Source: Bin87 sp034423575
GTDB lineage: Bacteria; Chloroflexota; Dehalococcoidia; Lucifugimonadales; UBA3495
Assembly (NCBI GenBank): GCA_034423575.1
Contig: DAOUIF010000050.1
Location: 4,842-68,841 of the forward strand
DNA length: 64,000 nucleotides
Reading direction: 5' to 3'
Shown here piece after piece: positions 25,453 to 34,552 of this stretch. Position 1 is the first letter of the stretch, and each line of letters begins with the position of its first letter. Position numbers and translations under genes: made by a program. Below the pieces are notes generated by a model. That model had not been told where the DNA came from, made no database searches, and was given only the letters and a program-made list of their open reading frames with translations.

Positions 25453-26184
25453 ATGGATTTCACTCCCGAACGCGCCCTGGTGGTTATCCCACATCCCGAC
25501 GATGCGGAGGTGTGGGCCGGAGGCACCATAGCCCGCTGGGTGCGCGGGGGCTCGGAAGTCCACTACGTCCTATGCACCGACGGGAGCAAGGGCACGGACG
25601 ACCCCGAAATCGACCCGATCGAATTGGCGGCCACCCGCGGTGGCGAGCAGATGGCTGCTGCCGACATTCTCGGCATCAAGAACGTGGTGATGCTGGGCAG
25701 GCCGGATGGCGAACTGGAAGACACGTCGGATTTTCGTCGGGACGTGGTTCGGCAGATCCGCGTAATCAAGCCCGATGTGGTGCTGACGGCCGAGCCCTAC
25801 CGCCGCAACATGCAATGGCACCGGGACAACCGGATCACCGGACAGGTGGCGCTGGACGCGGTGTTCCCGTACGCTCGGGACCACCTGCATTTCGGCGATC
25901 TGTTCGCCAACGAGGGGATTGAGCCTCACAAAACCGCGGCGGTGATGTTCTGGGGATCGGAAAACCCCAACACCTTCGTGGACATTGAGGCCGATTTCGA
26001 CGTCAAGATGGACGCGGTTTTGGCTCACCGCTCCCTGGCCCGCGATCGGTCCAGGGAACAATTGGAAGAGTTCATGCGGGCGCGAGCCAAAGAGGCGGCG
26101 CAAGCCGGCAACGATTACCCCGACGAGGATTTCAGAGGGCTGACGCTGGCGGAAGCGTTCCGGCGAGTTACCTTCCGGACCTAG
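25453..26184 (+). CDS. PIG-L (LmbE-like) deacetylase
   Basis: A 243-residue zinc-dependent N-acetyl-sugar deacetylase-like protein of the PIG-L/LmbE family, which includes MshB and BshB. The metal motif is HPDDAEVWAGGT near the N-terminus, and the second His is in QWHRDNRITGQVALDAV. The CTDGSKG strand is typical. I set the start at ATG 25453, with CCGGAGG ten bases upstream. The gene follows GT4 and DUF502 in the same direction with an 84-base gap. Substrate not readable; a deglycosylated thiol precursor or glycolipid is conceivable. Confidence 0.85.
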   Translation: MDFTPERALVVIPHPDDAEVWAGGTIARWVRGGSEVHYVLCTDGSKGTDDPEIDPIELAATRGGEQMAAADILGIKNVVMLGRPDGELEDTSDFRRDVVRQIRVIKPDVVLTAEPYRRNMQWHRDNRITGQVALDAVFPYARDHLHFGDLFANEGIEPHKTAAVMFWGSENPNTFVDIEADFDVKMDAVLAHRSLARDRSREQLEEFMRARAKEAAQAGNDYPDEDFRGLTLAEAFRRVTFRT

Positions 26185-26209
26185 CCGACGTGCCGGGTCG
26201 CCTGATCGG

Positions 26210-27649
26210 TTAAACCGGCGCGCGCCGGGTGTGCCAGTCGGTGGCCTCCTGGTAGGCGTACGCGGCCCGCAGGATGGTCCCCTCCGCAAAGGGGCCGCCT
26301 CCCAGTTGAACACCGATGGGCAGACCGTCCTCGGTGAAACCTCCCGGGATCGACACGGCGGGCATCCCTGCCAGGGGGTAGCAGCCGGTATACGAGCGGC
26401 GGAAGAAGAACCGTTGGCGGACGTCCTCAGCTGACTCGAAAGGCGCGGTCAGGGCATCGTGCCGGGGCGCCGGGTACGGAGCGGTCGGGCACACCAGGAC
26501 ATCGACCTGCCGGAAAGCCTCCTCGAACTGTCGGCGGAGCAACACGCGGGCCTTCATGGCGCGGTTCTGCACCTTGGCCGGCACCAGGGACGCGCTCTGG
26601 AGCCGAGTGCGGGAAGCTCGATCCAACAGCTCAGGTGATCGCCGCATGAGTCCGTCGCGGGCGCCGGCTCCCTCGGTATCGGCGATACCCACGAAAATCG
26701 CGCCGGCGATTTCGGTAAGCGGCAGCGAAACCTCCATCACCTCCGCCCCGAGACCGGCAAAGGTATCCAGCACGGCATCGGTGGCGCGCCGCACTTCCGC
26801 GTGCATGTCGGGAGAGTCGCACAGCTCCGTCATCCGGCCGATGCGCATGCCCTGGACGTCCCCGTCGAGCATGGCACGATAGTCTGGAACCGTGCGGCGG
26901 CTGGTTGTGGGATCCATGGGATCGTATCCGGCGACGGCGCCAAGCACGAGCGCGCAGTCTTCGACCGTCTTGGTCATGGGGGATGCCGCATCCATGAACC
27001 AGCACATGGGCGTGATGCCGTGGCGACTGATGCGGGTGAAGGTCGGTCGCAGCCCCACGCCGTTGCAATACGATGCCGGCCCGCGCCCGCTGCCTCCGGT
27101 GTCTTCGCCGACCGAGGCGGCGCAGAGATGTGCTGCCAACGCCGCGCCGGACCCGCTGCTGGACTCGCCGGGAGTGTGGCCGTGACGCCAGGGATTATGC
27201 GGCGTGCCGTACGGCGGATCGGCGGTGCCTCCCATGGCCAGCTCGCTGAGGTTGAGCTTGCCCAGCAGGATCGCGCCGGCCGATTTGAGGCGGGCCACCA
27301 CCGTCGCGTCTTCTGCGGGCACGTTGTCCGCGTAGGCTCGAGAACCGTTGCTGGTCAGGATACCCTCGGTATTGAACTGGTCCTTGACGGCCATGGGCAC
27401 GCCGAAGAGCGTTCCGCCAATGGCGCTGGCGTCACCGCGGCGCAGCGCGTTATCCACTTCGGCAGCGGCGCCCAGCGCCTCTTCGCGACACACGGTTATG
27501 TAGGACTTGATATCGCTGTCGATGGCGTCGATGCGACGGAGGTATGCGTGGACCGCGTCGGTGGCGGTGAAATCGCCGTTGCGAATAGCGGTCGAGGTGG
27601 CTTCGGCGGAGAGAAAGACGATGTCGTCGTGGGATTGGGCAGAGGTCAT
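26210..27649 (-). CDS. amidase-signature hydrolase (AtzE/GatA-like)
   Basis: A 479-residue amidase-signature enzyme. The Ser-cisSer-Lys triad is visible: Lys in FGVPMAVKDQF, the SSSGSGAALAA Ser cluster, and the nucleophilic Ser in EDTGGSGRGPAS. It hydrolyses an amide or urea-type bond. Its sequence would also fit GatA, but no gatB lies nearby, while a 64-residue GatC-like gene is immediately upstream, as for the AtzE/AtzG carboxybiuret hydrolase pair. The GSGRGPAS segment departs from the common GSIRxPA. A ribosome binding site (GGAG, 5 bases) precedes the ATG. Confidence 0.85.
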   Translation of the reverse strand: MTSAQSHDDIVFLSAEATSTAIRNGDFTATDAVHAYLRRIDAIDSDIKSYITVCREEALGAAAEVDNALRRGDASAIGGTLFGVPMAVKDQFNTEGILTSNGSRAYADNVPAEDATVVARLKSAGAILLGKLNLSELAMGGTADPPYGTPHNPWRHGHTPGESSSGSGAALAAHLCAASVGEDTGGSGRGPASYCNGVGLRPTFTRISRHGITPMCWFMDAASPMTKTVEDCALVLGAVAGYDPMDPTTSRRTVPDYRAMLDGDVQGMRIGRMTELCDSPDMHAEVRRATDAVLDTFAGLGAEVMEVSLPLTEIAGAIFVGIADTEGAGARDGLMRRSPELLDRASRTRLQSASLVPAKVQNRAMKARVLLRRQFEEAFRQVDVLVCPTAPYPAPRHDALTAPFESAEDVRQRFFFRRSYTGCYPLAGMPAVSIPGGFTEDGLPIGVQLGGGPFAEGTILRAAYAYQEATDWHTRRAPV

Positions 27650-27704
27650 GTGGAACTCCGAAGGGGTACGCTCGTTCAGGAACGTAACGTGCTAATCGCC
27701 CGTT

Positions 27705-27899
27705 TCAATCGCCTTCAGGATCGGGGAAGATTGTGACGGGCTCGATGCCCTCCAGGTCCAGGTCCCGCAGGCGGTCGAGTTCCTGCATCAGGCTGGCGAA
27801 CCGGTTGGCCACTTCGGGCAAATCGGAATCGTCGATGGGTATGCCTACGAGGTCGGCCATTTTGCGGACCTGTTCAGCGCCGAGATCGGGATCGGGCAT
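27705..27899 (-). CDS. short GatC/AtzG-like amidase partner
   Basis: A 64-residue protein with the GatC layout: an N-terminal helix (EQVRKMADLVGIPI), a second helix (LPEVANRFASLMQELDRLRDLDLEG) and the IEPVTIFPD end. True GatC is about 95 residues; this length is nearer AtzG (about 68 residues), which stabilises the AtzE amidase. It precedes the amidase gene by 55 bases on the same strand, preceded by an AAGGAT ribosome binding site. It is probably a non-catalytic partner of that amidase. Confidence 0.75.
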   Translation of the reverse strand: MPDPDLGAEQVRKMADLVGIPIDDSDLPEVANRFASLMQELDRLRDLDLEGIEPVTIFPDPEGD

Positions 27900-27992
27900 G
27901 GGTCTATCCTTCTTTGCTGGTTACCCAATCATTGGGGACGGGGTTTGTGACGTGTTTCCGGCGCTGAGACCAATACAAGAGCAGTTGGCTCA

Positions 27993-30062
27993 TCAGAGCC
28001 AACGCTGGAACCAGCCCAGCATCCGTTCCAGATATTCCTGACGCAGGGCGACGTGTCCCGTCCGGAGGAACCCGTGGCTACAGCCGGGGAACCGCACCAT
28101 TTCGACCTCTTTATCCATCCGCTTCAGCACCTGGAAATACTGTTCACTTTGCCCGATGGGACACCGGGCGTCGGCTTCCCCGTGCAGCAGAAGCACAGGC
28201 GTTTCAACCTGGGGAGCGTACTTTATTGGCGACCGTTGCAACAGGCGATAGGCCAAGGTGTCGATACCCTGGGTCAATTCGCTGGCGAGAGGGCGGCTGA
28301 TAGGCATGCCGCCGGCGAGACGAATGGCCCACTGAGTCTCGCCGAAGCTGGTGGCGATGTCGGAGGTGCCATACATGGTCCACAGATCGATGCAGGGGGC
28401 TCCGGCAACCGCGGCGCGGAACCGGTTGGTGTGACCGATCATCCAGGCGGTCATATAGCCACCGTAACTGTACCCGTGAACGCCCAAGCGGTCGGTGTTC
28501 ACGTAGTCGCGCTGGCACACCGAATCCACGGCGGCCATGAGATCGTGGTAGTCGCTCCCACCCCAGTCACCCAGGACCGCGTTCACGAACTCCTCGCCAT
28601 AGGTGGACGAGCCTCGGGGGTTCACCGCGAGGGTCAGGTAGCCGGCTCCGGCCAACACCTGGTGCCAGGGAACAAACGAATCGTAAAAAGCTCCATTTGG
28701 GCCGCCATGGATTTCCAATATCAGCGGGTAGCGCTGCGTCGGGTCGAAATCGGGCGGGTGGTACAGGCGACACTCGATGTCCCAATCGCTCCGTTCAACG
28801 ACGAACTTTTCCATGGGCGAAGGAGCATGCCGGGAGAGCCAGGCGTCATTATGTGATGTGAGCCGGCGCCGGTTGGTTTGGCATACCCTGCCCGCTTGAT
28901 CGATGACGTAGGCGTCTGACGGGCTCGCCGGGTCCGAGCCGACAACCACCACCCGATTTGCCTCGGCGTCCATCGCAATGCCGGACAATAGCTCCCCGCC
29001 TGCGGTATTCGTGGACGGCGCGGAGCACCCTTCCGGTTCCACCGCCGTTTCGTAAAGCCGGGTTTCCCCGTGGGAGTCGCCTAGAAACACGATACGCCCA
29101 CCATCCGCGTCGCCCGGCAACCACCGGAGCTCCAGCGGCGGAAAGATGCCCGGATACCCGAGGCAAGGACGCAGGCTGTCGTCGGTTAGCTGCAGGGGCG
29201 GTCGGCCCGGCTCAAGAATGTACAGATACGCCTGCCACAACACCGCCAGCCCGTCATCCATGCCGCCGGCGGCCAGCAGCCGCCTTCCGTCGGGTGACCA
29301 GGACACAGCGGCCACGTCCGTCAGACCCTGGGACCACAATTCCGGTTCCGCCTGCTCCCCTGCAATCGGTGGACCATCGGCAACGTCCACCACGTAGACC
29401 TCGTTAGTGGCGGTGACGTCCCGGTCACTGGAGCGTCCGGATATGAAGGCGATGCGACCCCCGTCCGGCGACCATGCGGGCGCCATGTCGTCCCAGTCGC
29501 CGGAGGTGAGTTGACCGGATCTGCCGGTGGCGGCGTTAACGAGAAAGAGGTGAAAGTGGTTGTCGCCTCGCCATCCGATAGCGTCGTGGCGATAGCGGAT
29601 ACGGCGCACTTCTCTTGCGGCGGGCACGTCCGGCTCCTTGGGACGGTGCGTCGGCTCCACGTCGGACACGACCGCCAGCCGGGCGGAATCGGGCGACCAG
29701 GCGAACTCCCGGACGCCGCCGGCCAATTCGGTGAGTTGGGCCGCCTCCCCGCCGGTGGCTGGCATCAGCCAGACCTGGCGGGCCGCATCGCCGTCTCCAA
29801 GACCGGCGCGCAAAAAGGCCAGCGTAGCGCCGTCGGGAGAGAAACGGGGGTGACCGTCATTGTTGCCCTGGGTGAACGGCCGCGGCATCGCCCCGGCCGA
29901 GTCCACGTCGAGGTCAACCTGATAGATGCGGGCGCGGGCTTCGGAGGTATCGCGGTCGATCCACGAGAGCACGTATGCGCACCGGCTTCCGTCGGGTGCG
30001 ACGGTGGGGTCACCCACGGTTTTCAGGTGCCGAAAGAGGTCTGGACCTATGGATTCAGTCAT
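27993..30062 (-). CDS. S9-family prolyl oligopeptidase-like peptidase
   Basis: A 689-residue serine peptidase of family S9 (acylaminoacyl-peptidase/dipeptidyl-peptidase group). The first ~400 residues are a beta-propeller with repeated SPDG...AF and WSPDGRR motifs that gates access to small peptides. The C-terminal alpha/beta-hydrolase domain has Ser in GYSYGGYMTAW, Asp in HGEADARCPI and His in GCSHGF. There is no clear signal peptide, so it acts on cytoplasmic peptides. It starts 239 bases from divergently oriented metG. Confidence 0.93.
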   Translation of the reverse strand: MTESIGPDLFRHLKTVGDPTVAPDGSRCAYVLSWIDRDTSEARARIYQVDLDVDSAGAMPRPFTQGNNDGHPRFSPDGATLAFLRAGLGDGDAARQVWLMPATGGEAAQLTELAGGVREFAWSPDSARLAVVSDVEPTHRPKEPDVPAAREVRRIRYRHDAIGWRGDNHFHLFLVNAATGRSGQLTSGDWDDMAPAWSPDGGRIAFISGRSSDRDVTATNEVYVVDVADGPPIAGEQAEPELWSQGLTDVAAVSWSPDGRRLLAAGGMDDGLAVLWQAYLYILEPGRPPLQLTDDSLRPCLGYPGIFPPLELRWLPGDADGGRIVFLGDSHGETRLYETAVEPEGCSAPSTNTAGGELLSGIAMDAEANRVVVVGSDPASPSDAYVIDQAGRVCQTNRRRLTSHNDAWLSRHAPSPMEKFVVERSDWDIECRLYHPPDFDPTQRYPLILEIHGGPNGAFYDSFVPWHQVLAGAGYLTLAVNPRGSSTYGEEFVNAVLGDWGGSDYHDLMAAVDSVCQRDYVNTDRLGVHGYSYGGYMTAWMIGHTNRFRAAVAGAPCIDLWTMYGTSDIATSFGETQWAIRLAGGMPISRPLASELTQGIDTLAYRLLQRSPIKYAPQVETPVLLLHGEADARCPIGQSEQYFQVLKRMDKEVEMVRFPGCSHGFLRTGHVALRQEYLERMLGWFQRWL

Positions 30063-30253
30063 CAGGCTATCCGTGATTTGGCAGTGAGCGCATGATTGAA
30101 GGGGCCAAGCGTCAGCGAGTATTCTATCCTATCGATGACGACGATTGAGCGCGGACCAACCAGCGGAACTTGGCGGGCGAGCCGATCTCGCCGCGGTCGC
30201 GTCGAATTCTGGTTTCCGGGGTTTTCAACCGCACGGAAGCAGTGCACCCATTA

Positions 30254-30262
30254 TGCTAGAAT
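30254..30262 (+). promoter_or_regulatory. extended -10 promoter of metG
   Basis: TGC (30254-30256) precedes TAGAAT (30257-30262, five of six). The position 17 bases upstream has no -35 match. A start near 30269 gives a 33-base leader with GGAGGG before GTG 30302. Confidence 0.5.
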
Positions 30263-30301
30263 TGCTTTGCCAGTTCAGTCATCGGAGTATGGAGGGTTAC
30301 C

Positions 30302-31987
30302 GTGCCCGAACGCATCTTGATAGGTGTCGCGTGGCCCTACGCCAACGGCCCGCTGCACATGGGACACATCGCCGGCTGTTACCTGGCCGCCGATATATTC
30401 GCCCGCTATCACCGCATGAAGGGCAACGACGTGCTGATGGTGTCCGGCTCCGATGCCCACGGCACCCCGATAACCATACGCGCCGACCAGGAGGGCGTGG
30501 AGCCACAGGAAGTACTGGACCGGTACCATGCCCAGTTCCTGGAAACGTGGGAACGGCTGGGCATCTCCTTTGACCTGTTTACCTCCACGCACACCGAGAA
30601 CCACCAGGAGGTGGTGCAGGACTTCTTCCTGCGACTGAAAGAACAGGGCTACATCTACCCCGACACCATGCTGCTGGCCCACTGCTCGGGATGCGATCGA
30701 TTCCTGCCCGACCGGTACGTGGAAGGCGCATGCCCTCATTGCCCGAACCCCAGGGCCCGTGGCGACCAGTGCGACAACTGCGGCCACACCCTGGACCCCA
30801 TCGAATTGGTGAACCCTGCTTGCAGCATCTGCGGGGAGACGCCCCAGTTTCGCGACTCAGAGCACTTCTTCCTCAAGCTTTCCGCTTTCCAGGAACCGTT
30901 GCTGGAGTGGATCAACCAGCAACACCACTGGCGGCCCAACGTGGCCAACGGAACCCGCAGCTTCCTGCAGGGCGGTCTCAAAGACCGGGCGATCACTCGC
31001 GACCTCACCTGGGGCGTACCGCTGCCCCTGGAAGGGTACGAAGACAAGCGGATTTACGTGTGGTTCGAAGCCGTGATCGGGTATCTGTCGGCGGCTGTGG
31101 AATGGGCCTCGCGAGACGGGCAGCCGAATGATTGGCAGAACTACTGGAAGGACGGCGGCACACGGACCTACTATTTCATCGGGAAGGACAACATCCCCTT
31201 CCACAGCATCATCTGGCCGGCGATGCTGATGGGATACGGCGGTCTGAACCTGCCCTATGACGTTCCGGCCAACGAGTTCCTGAGCCTGGAGAGCCGCAAG
31301 TTCTCCACCAGCCAGAACTGGGCGGTGTGGGTACCGGACTACCTGGACCGATACGATCCGGACCCGCTGCGTTACTTGCTGTCGATCAACATGCCCGAGA
31401 CCGGCGACACCGATTTCAGCTGGGGCGAGTTCGTCCGCCGCAACAATGACGAGCTGGTAGCCACCTACGGCAATCTGGTCAATCGGGTGCTGCGGTTCAC
31501 GTACCGCAACTTCGACGGCCAGGTCCCAGTGGACGCGTCGGCTCCGGAAGAGATGGAACTGGGCCTGCTACGCACCGCTCGCGAGAGCATGATGGCGGTT
31601 GACGACAGCCTAACCCACACGCGCTTTCGCGCCGGCATCAGCCAGGCCTTCGGGCTGGCGCAGGAGTGCAACCGATATCTTGACGCTAGGGCTCCCTGGC
31701 AGGCGATCAAGGAAGACCGGGCGCACGCTGCCCGCTCGCTGGGAACGACCATCCAGGTGCTCAACTGTCTCAAGGTCATGCTGGCGCCGTATCTCCCGTT
31801 CACCAGCCAGAAACTGCACGGGTTCCTCGGATTTGACGGGGAAGTAACCGACGAACCGTGGGACTTCGAGGCGCTGGTCGGAGCCGTGAAGCCCGGCGGC
31901 ATGCTGCGGAACCCGTCTAACCTCTACACCAAGCTGGATGACGCCGTGGCGGAGCAGGAATCCGGCCAACTGGGCGTTTCCGCCTGA
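30302..31987 (+). CDS. metG: methionyl-tRNA synthetase
   Basis: A 561-residue class I aminoacyl-tRNA synthetase that charges tRNA-Met. The HIGH motif appears as PLHMGH (His19-His22), the KMSKS loop as KFSTS (333-337). A connective zinc region has four Cys pairs (CSGC, CPHC, CDNC, CSIC). The start is GTG 30302 with GGAGGG eight bases upstream. It lacks the C-terminal MetG-dimerisation domain seen in longer forms. Polyprenyl synthetase follows 26 bases downstream. Confidence 0.96.
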   Translation: MPERILIGVAWPYANGPLHMGHIAGCYLAADIFARYHRMKGNDVLMVSGSDAHGTPITIRADQEGVEPQEVLDRYHAQFLETWERLGISFDLFTSTHTENHQEVVQDFFLRLKEQGYIYPDTMLLAHCSGCDRFLPDRYVEGACPHCPNPRARGDQCDNCGHTLDPIELVNPACSICGETPQFRDSEHFFLKLSAFQEPLLEWINQQHHWRPNVANGTRSFLQGGLKDRAITRDLTWGVPLPLEGYEDKRIYVWFEAVIGYLSAAVEWASRDGQPNDWQNYWKDGGTRTYYFIGKDNIPFHSIIWPAMLMGYGGLNLPYDVPANEFLSLESRKFSTSQNWAVWVPDYLDRYDPDPLRYLLSINMPETGDTDFSWGEFVRRNNDELVATYGNLVNRVLRFTYRNFDGQVPVDASAPEEMELGLLRTARESMMAVDDSLTHTRFRAGISQAFGLAQECNRYLDARAPWQAIKEDRAHAARSLGTTIQVLNCLKVMLAPYLPFTSQKLHGFLGFDGEVTDEPWDFEALVGAVKPGGMLRNPSNLYTKLDDAVAEQESGQLGVSA

Positions 31988-32013
31988 TCCCTCTCCCTTT
32001 CGAGAGCTCCGCC

Positions 32014-33012
32014 ATGCAGACCGGGCTGGACCTGCAAACCGTGTCGATCTACGCCCCGGTAGTAGACCAGTTGGCCCGGGTTGAAGAACAGCTGCACGAG
32101 TTGTGCCAGACCGACATTGCGGACCTGGACCCGCTCCTGGACTACGCCCTGCGTTCGGGCGGCAAGAGGGTCCGCCCGGCGCTGACGCTGCTGGCGGCCG
32201 GATTCCACAAGCACGATCGCAAACGCTCCCTCATCATGGCGACGGCCGTGGAACTGCTGCACCTGGCGACTCTGATCCACGACGACACCGTGGACAACGC
32301 CGGGCTGCGACGGGGCAAGCCGACCATCAACAAGATGTACGGCAATCACGTCGCGGTGCTGCTTGGCGACTACCTGTTCGCCGCGTCCGCGACCTTCGTC
32401 TGCGATACGGGGGTGGTTCGCGTCATCCGCCGGTTCTCGGAAACGATCATGGAGCTGGCCAGCGGGCAGCTTATCGAGTTTTTCACGACCTTTGACCCGT
32501 CCAAGGCTCGCCGGCTATACGACGAGCGCATATACCGCAAGACGGCGTCGCTGTTCTGCACCTCCGCCGAAACCGGGGCCATTCTCAGCGGCGCTCCCGA
32601 AAATCAGGTACAGTCGCTGCGCACGTACGGGTATAACGTGGGCATGGCATTCCAGATTGTCGACGACCTGCTGGATATCCAGGGGGACGTGAGCGAAATC
32701 GGCAAACCCGTGGGTAACGACCTGTTGCAAGGCGTGCTGACGCTACCCACCATCATGCTGATGGAACGGTATCCGGGGGACCATCCCATCGACGCACTGT
32801 TTGCTTCCATTACGAACCACGGCGCGGACGTAGACCACCTGCTGCAGAAATCGTTGGACATGATCGACGGATCAAGCATTGTTCCCGATTGCTTTGCGGT
32901 GATCCGCGACTACTGCTCCCAAGCGGCGTCGGCGCTGGACGATCTGCCTGAGTGCGCTCCGCGAAGATCGCTGCTGGAGATGGTGGACTACATCCGCGAA
33001 CGGTCGCGCTAG
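32014..33012 (+). CDS. polyprenyl diphosphate synthase
   Basis: A 332-residue trans-prenyltransferase that extends farnesyl or geranylgeranyl diphosphate with isopentenyl diphosphate to make quinone side chains or carrier lipids. The first aspartate-rich motif is DDTVD (90-94) in LIHDDTVDNA, the second is VDDLLDI. SGGKRVRPAL and the KTASLFCTS segment are typical. The gene is 26 bases after metG. Chain length cannot be told from the bulky residues with confidence. Confidence 0.92.
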   Translation: MQTGLDLQTVSIYAPVVDQLARVEEQLHELCQTDIADLDPLLDYALRSGGKRVRPALTLLAAGFHKHDRKRSLIMATAVELLHLATLIHDDTVDNAGLRRGKPTINKMYGNHVAVLLGDYLFAASATFVCDTGVVRVIRRFSETIMELASGQLIEFFTTFDPSKARRLYDERIYRKTASLFCTSAETGAILSGAPENQVQSLRTYGYNVGMAFQIVDDLLDIQGDVSEIGKPVGNDLLQGVLTLPTIMLMERYPGDHPIDALFASITNHGADVDHLLQKSLDMIDGSSIVPDCFAVIRDYCSQAASALDDLPECAPRRSLLEMVDYIRERSR

Positions 33013-33123
33013 TCGCCAAAGGCTCGGCGCGGACTCGGCGTGGGTCAACGCTGTTGTTCACCGCGGTGTCCCGGGTGGTTGGCGACCCGACTCTCCCGGA
33101 GCGCACTGTTCGGCTTGATCCCG

Positions 33124-33129
33124 TATAGT
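33124..33129 (+). promoter_or_regulatory. possible -10 box upstream of CoA-transferase gene
   Basis: TATAGT (33124-33129) matches five of six positions of the -10 consensus, 59 bases before the CoA-transferase ATG. No TG extension and no good -35 are present, so support is weak. An 8-base inverted repeat (33012-33019 with 33079-33086) also lies in this 176-base gap and may help end the preceding transcript. Confidence 0.3.
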
Positions 33130-33188
33130 TGGGAAGGGCGCCCAGCCGCGGCGCTGTTTCAATCCTGGCGCGCTGATGGAGCAACACC

Positions 33189-34439
33189 ATGACCTCAACT
33201 GCCAACCCTGAACCGATTTGGCAACCGCTGCCGTTAGAAGGGCTGCGCGTGCTGGACACTACGCACATCGTGGCCGGGCCATTCTGCTCCATGATCCTGG
33301 CGGACATGGGAGCGGAGGTGATCAAGATCGAACGCCCCGGCACCGGAGACCAGGGGCGCAGGAACGAGCCTTTCGTAGAAGGGCCCGACGGATCCAGCAT
33401 CAGCGCCAGGTACCTGGGGGTGAACCGCAACAAGAAAAGCGTTGCGCTGGACCTGCGGGACCCCGTGGGGAAGCGGGCGTTCGAAAACATGGTGCGCGTT
33501 TCCGACGTGCTCCTGGACAACTGGGGGCCGGGCGCTTTGGGACGCCTGGGGTTCAGCTACGAACGTCTCAGCGAAATCAACCCTGGCCTGGTTTACGCCA
33601 GTATCAGCGGCTACGGCGACAGCGACGAATTGCGCGGGCCCTACTCCAACTGGCCGGCGAACAACCCGTGCGTTCAGGGCATGGGCGGCTGGATGGTGAC
33701 CACGGGGACCCCCGACAGCGGGCCCCAGATGGTGGGCGACAACATGGGCGATTCGGTGCCAGGAGTCTGGACGGCGCTGGGCATCATGCTCGCGCTGGAA
33801 TCGCGGCGCAAGACCGGCAAGGGGCAGCACGTGGACATGGCGATGTACGACTGCATGGTGGCCCACACCACCAGCAGCATGCCGCTGTTCCAGTGCACCG
33901 GGCAGGTGACCACCACGGCCCGTGAGAACATGTTCTCCGCTCAGCTCACGCTGCGAGCATCCGACGGATACGTGGTTTTGGCCGGAGCCGGCAACGCCGA
34001 CGACAAGTGGACGGCGATGTGGAACCTCATCGGCCGGCCCGAACTCGCCGAGGACCCGCGATTCCTCGGTCGAGGCGTAACGGGACCATTCTTCTTGAGC
34101 CACATCGTGCCCGCCATCGAGGAGTGGTCGCAGAACATTCCGAAACGGGAGCTGAACCAGCATCTGCTGGATTGCGGGTTTTCCATGGGCATCGTGCAGG
34201 ACGCGGCGGATCTGGACAGCTGCCCGCACCTGGAGACTCGCAATATGTTCGTGGACAGCGGGGACACCTATGGTCGTCCCTTCCGCACGGTCAACACCCC
34301 AGTCCAACTAACGGGATGCGTCGATACCCCGGCGAACCCGCCGCCGACGCTGGGACAGCACAACCGGGACATCCTGTGCACCGTCGGTGGGCTGACGCAG
34401 GACGAAGTGGACCACCTGGAAGCCGAGGGCAAAGCCTGA
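33189..34439 (+). CDS. class III CoA-transferase (CaiB/BaiF family)
   Basis: A 416-residue class III CoA-transferase that moves CoA between carboxylic acids, often in catabolism of carnitine, oxalate or aromatic acids. The N-terminal LEGLRVLDTTHIVAGPFC and ADMGAEVIKIERPG are diagnostic; NKKSVALDL, YASISGYG and the catalytic Asp near residue 188 (GDSVPG) follow, and the C-terminus has the small swapped domain. Acid substrate unknown. It stands in a single-gene unit between a prenyl synthase and hisS. Confidence 0.92.
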   Translation: MTSTANPEPIWQPLPLEGLRVLDTTHIVAGPFCSMILADMGAEVIKIERPGTGDQGRRNEPFVEGPDGSSISARYLGVNRNKKSVALDLRDPVGKRAFENMVRVSDVLLDNWGPGALGRLGFSYERLSEINPGLVYASISGYGDSDELRGPYSNWPANNPCVQGMGGWMVTTGTPDSGPQMVGDNMGDSVPGVWTALGIMLALESRRKTGKGQHVDMAMYDCMVAHTTSSMPLFQCTGQVTTTARENMFSAQLTLRASDGYVVLAGAGNADDKWTAMWNLIGRPELAEDPRFLGRGVTGPFFLSHIVPAIEEWSQNIPKRELNQHLLDCGFSMGIVQDAADLDSCPHLETRNMFVDSGDTYGRPFRTVNTPVQLTGCVDTPANPPPTLGQHNRDILCTVGGLTQDEVDHLEAEGKA

Positions 34440-34484
34440 TGGTTGCGTGGGGCGGAGCGACGCGCGCGGGGTTCGGCAGCCGGG

Positions 34485-34493
34485 TGATAGAAT
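34485..34493 (+). promoter_or_regulatory. extended -10 promoter of hisS
   Basis: TGA (34485-34487) precedes TAGAAT (34488-34493). No good -35 is seen. Transcription near 34500 would leave a 53-base leader. No T-box or other riboswitch signature is visible in it. Confidence 0.45.
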
Positions 34494-34552
34494 GAACTCC
34501 GCACCGGCTTTCCTGTTTGCTCGGCCATTGCACAAGGAGCGCTGACCACGCC

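Noticed and set aside
26210..27899. GatA/GatC of a tRNA amidotransferase
   Set aside because: gatB is missing and the GatC-like protein is too short, so I call it an AtzE/AtzG-like pair.
34494..34552. T-box riboswitch before hisS
   Set aside because: No T-box sequence or antiterminator layout in the short leader; the metG and argS leaders also lack it.
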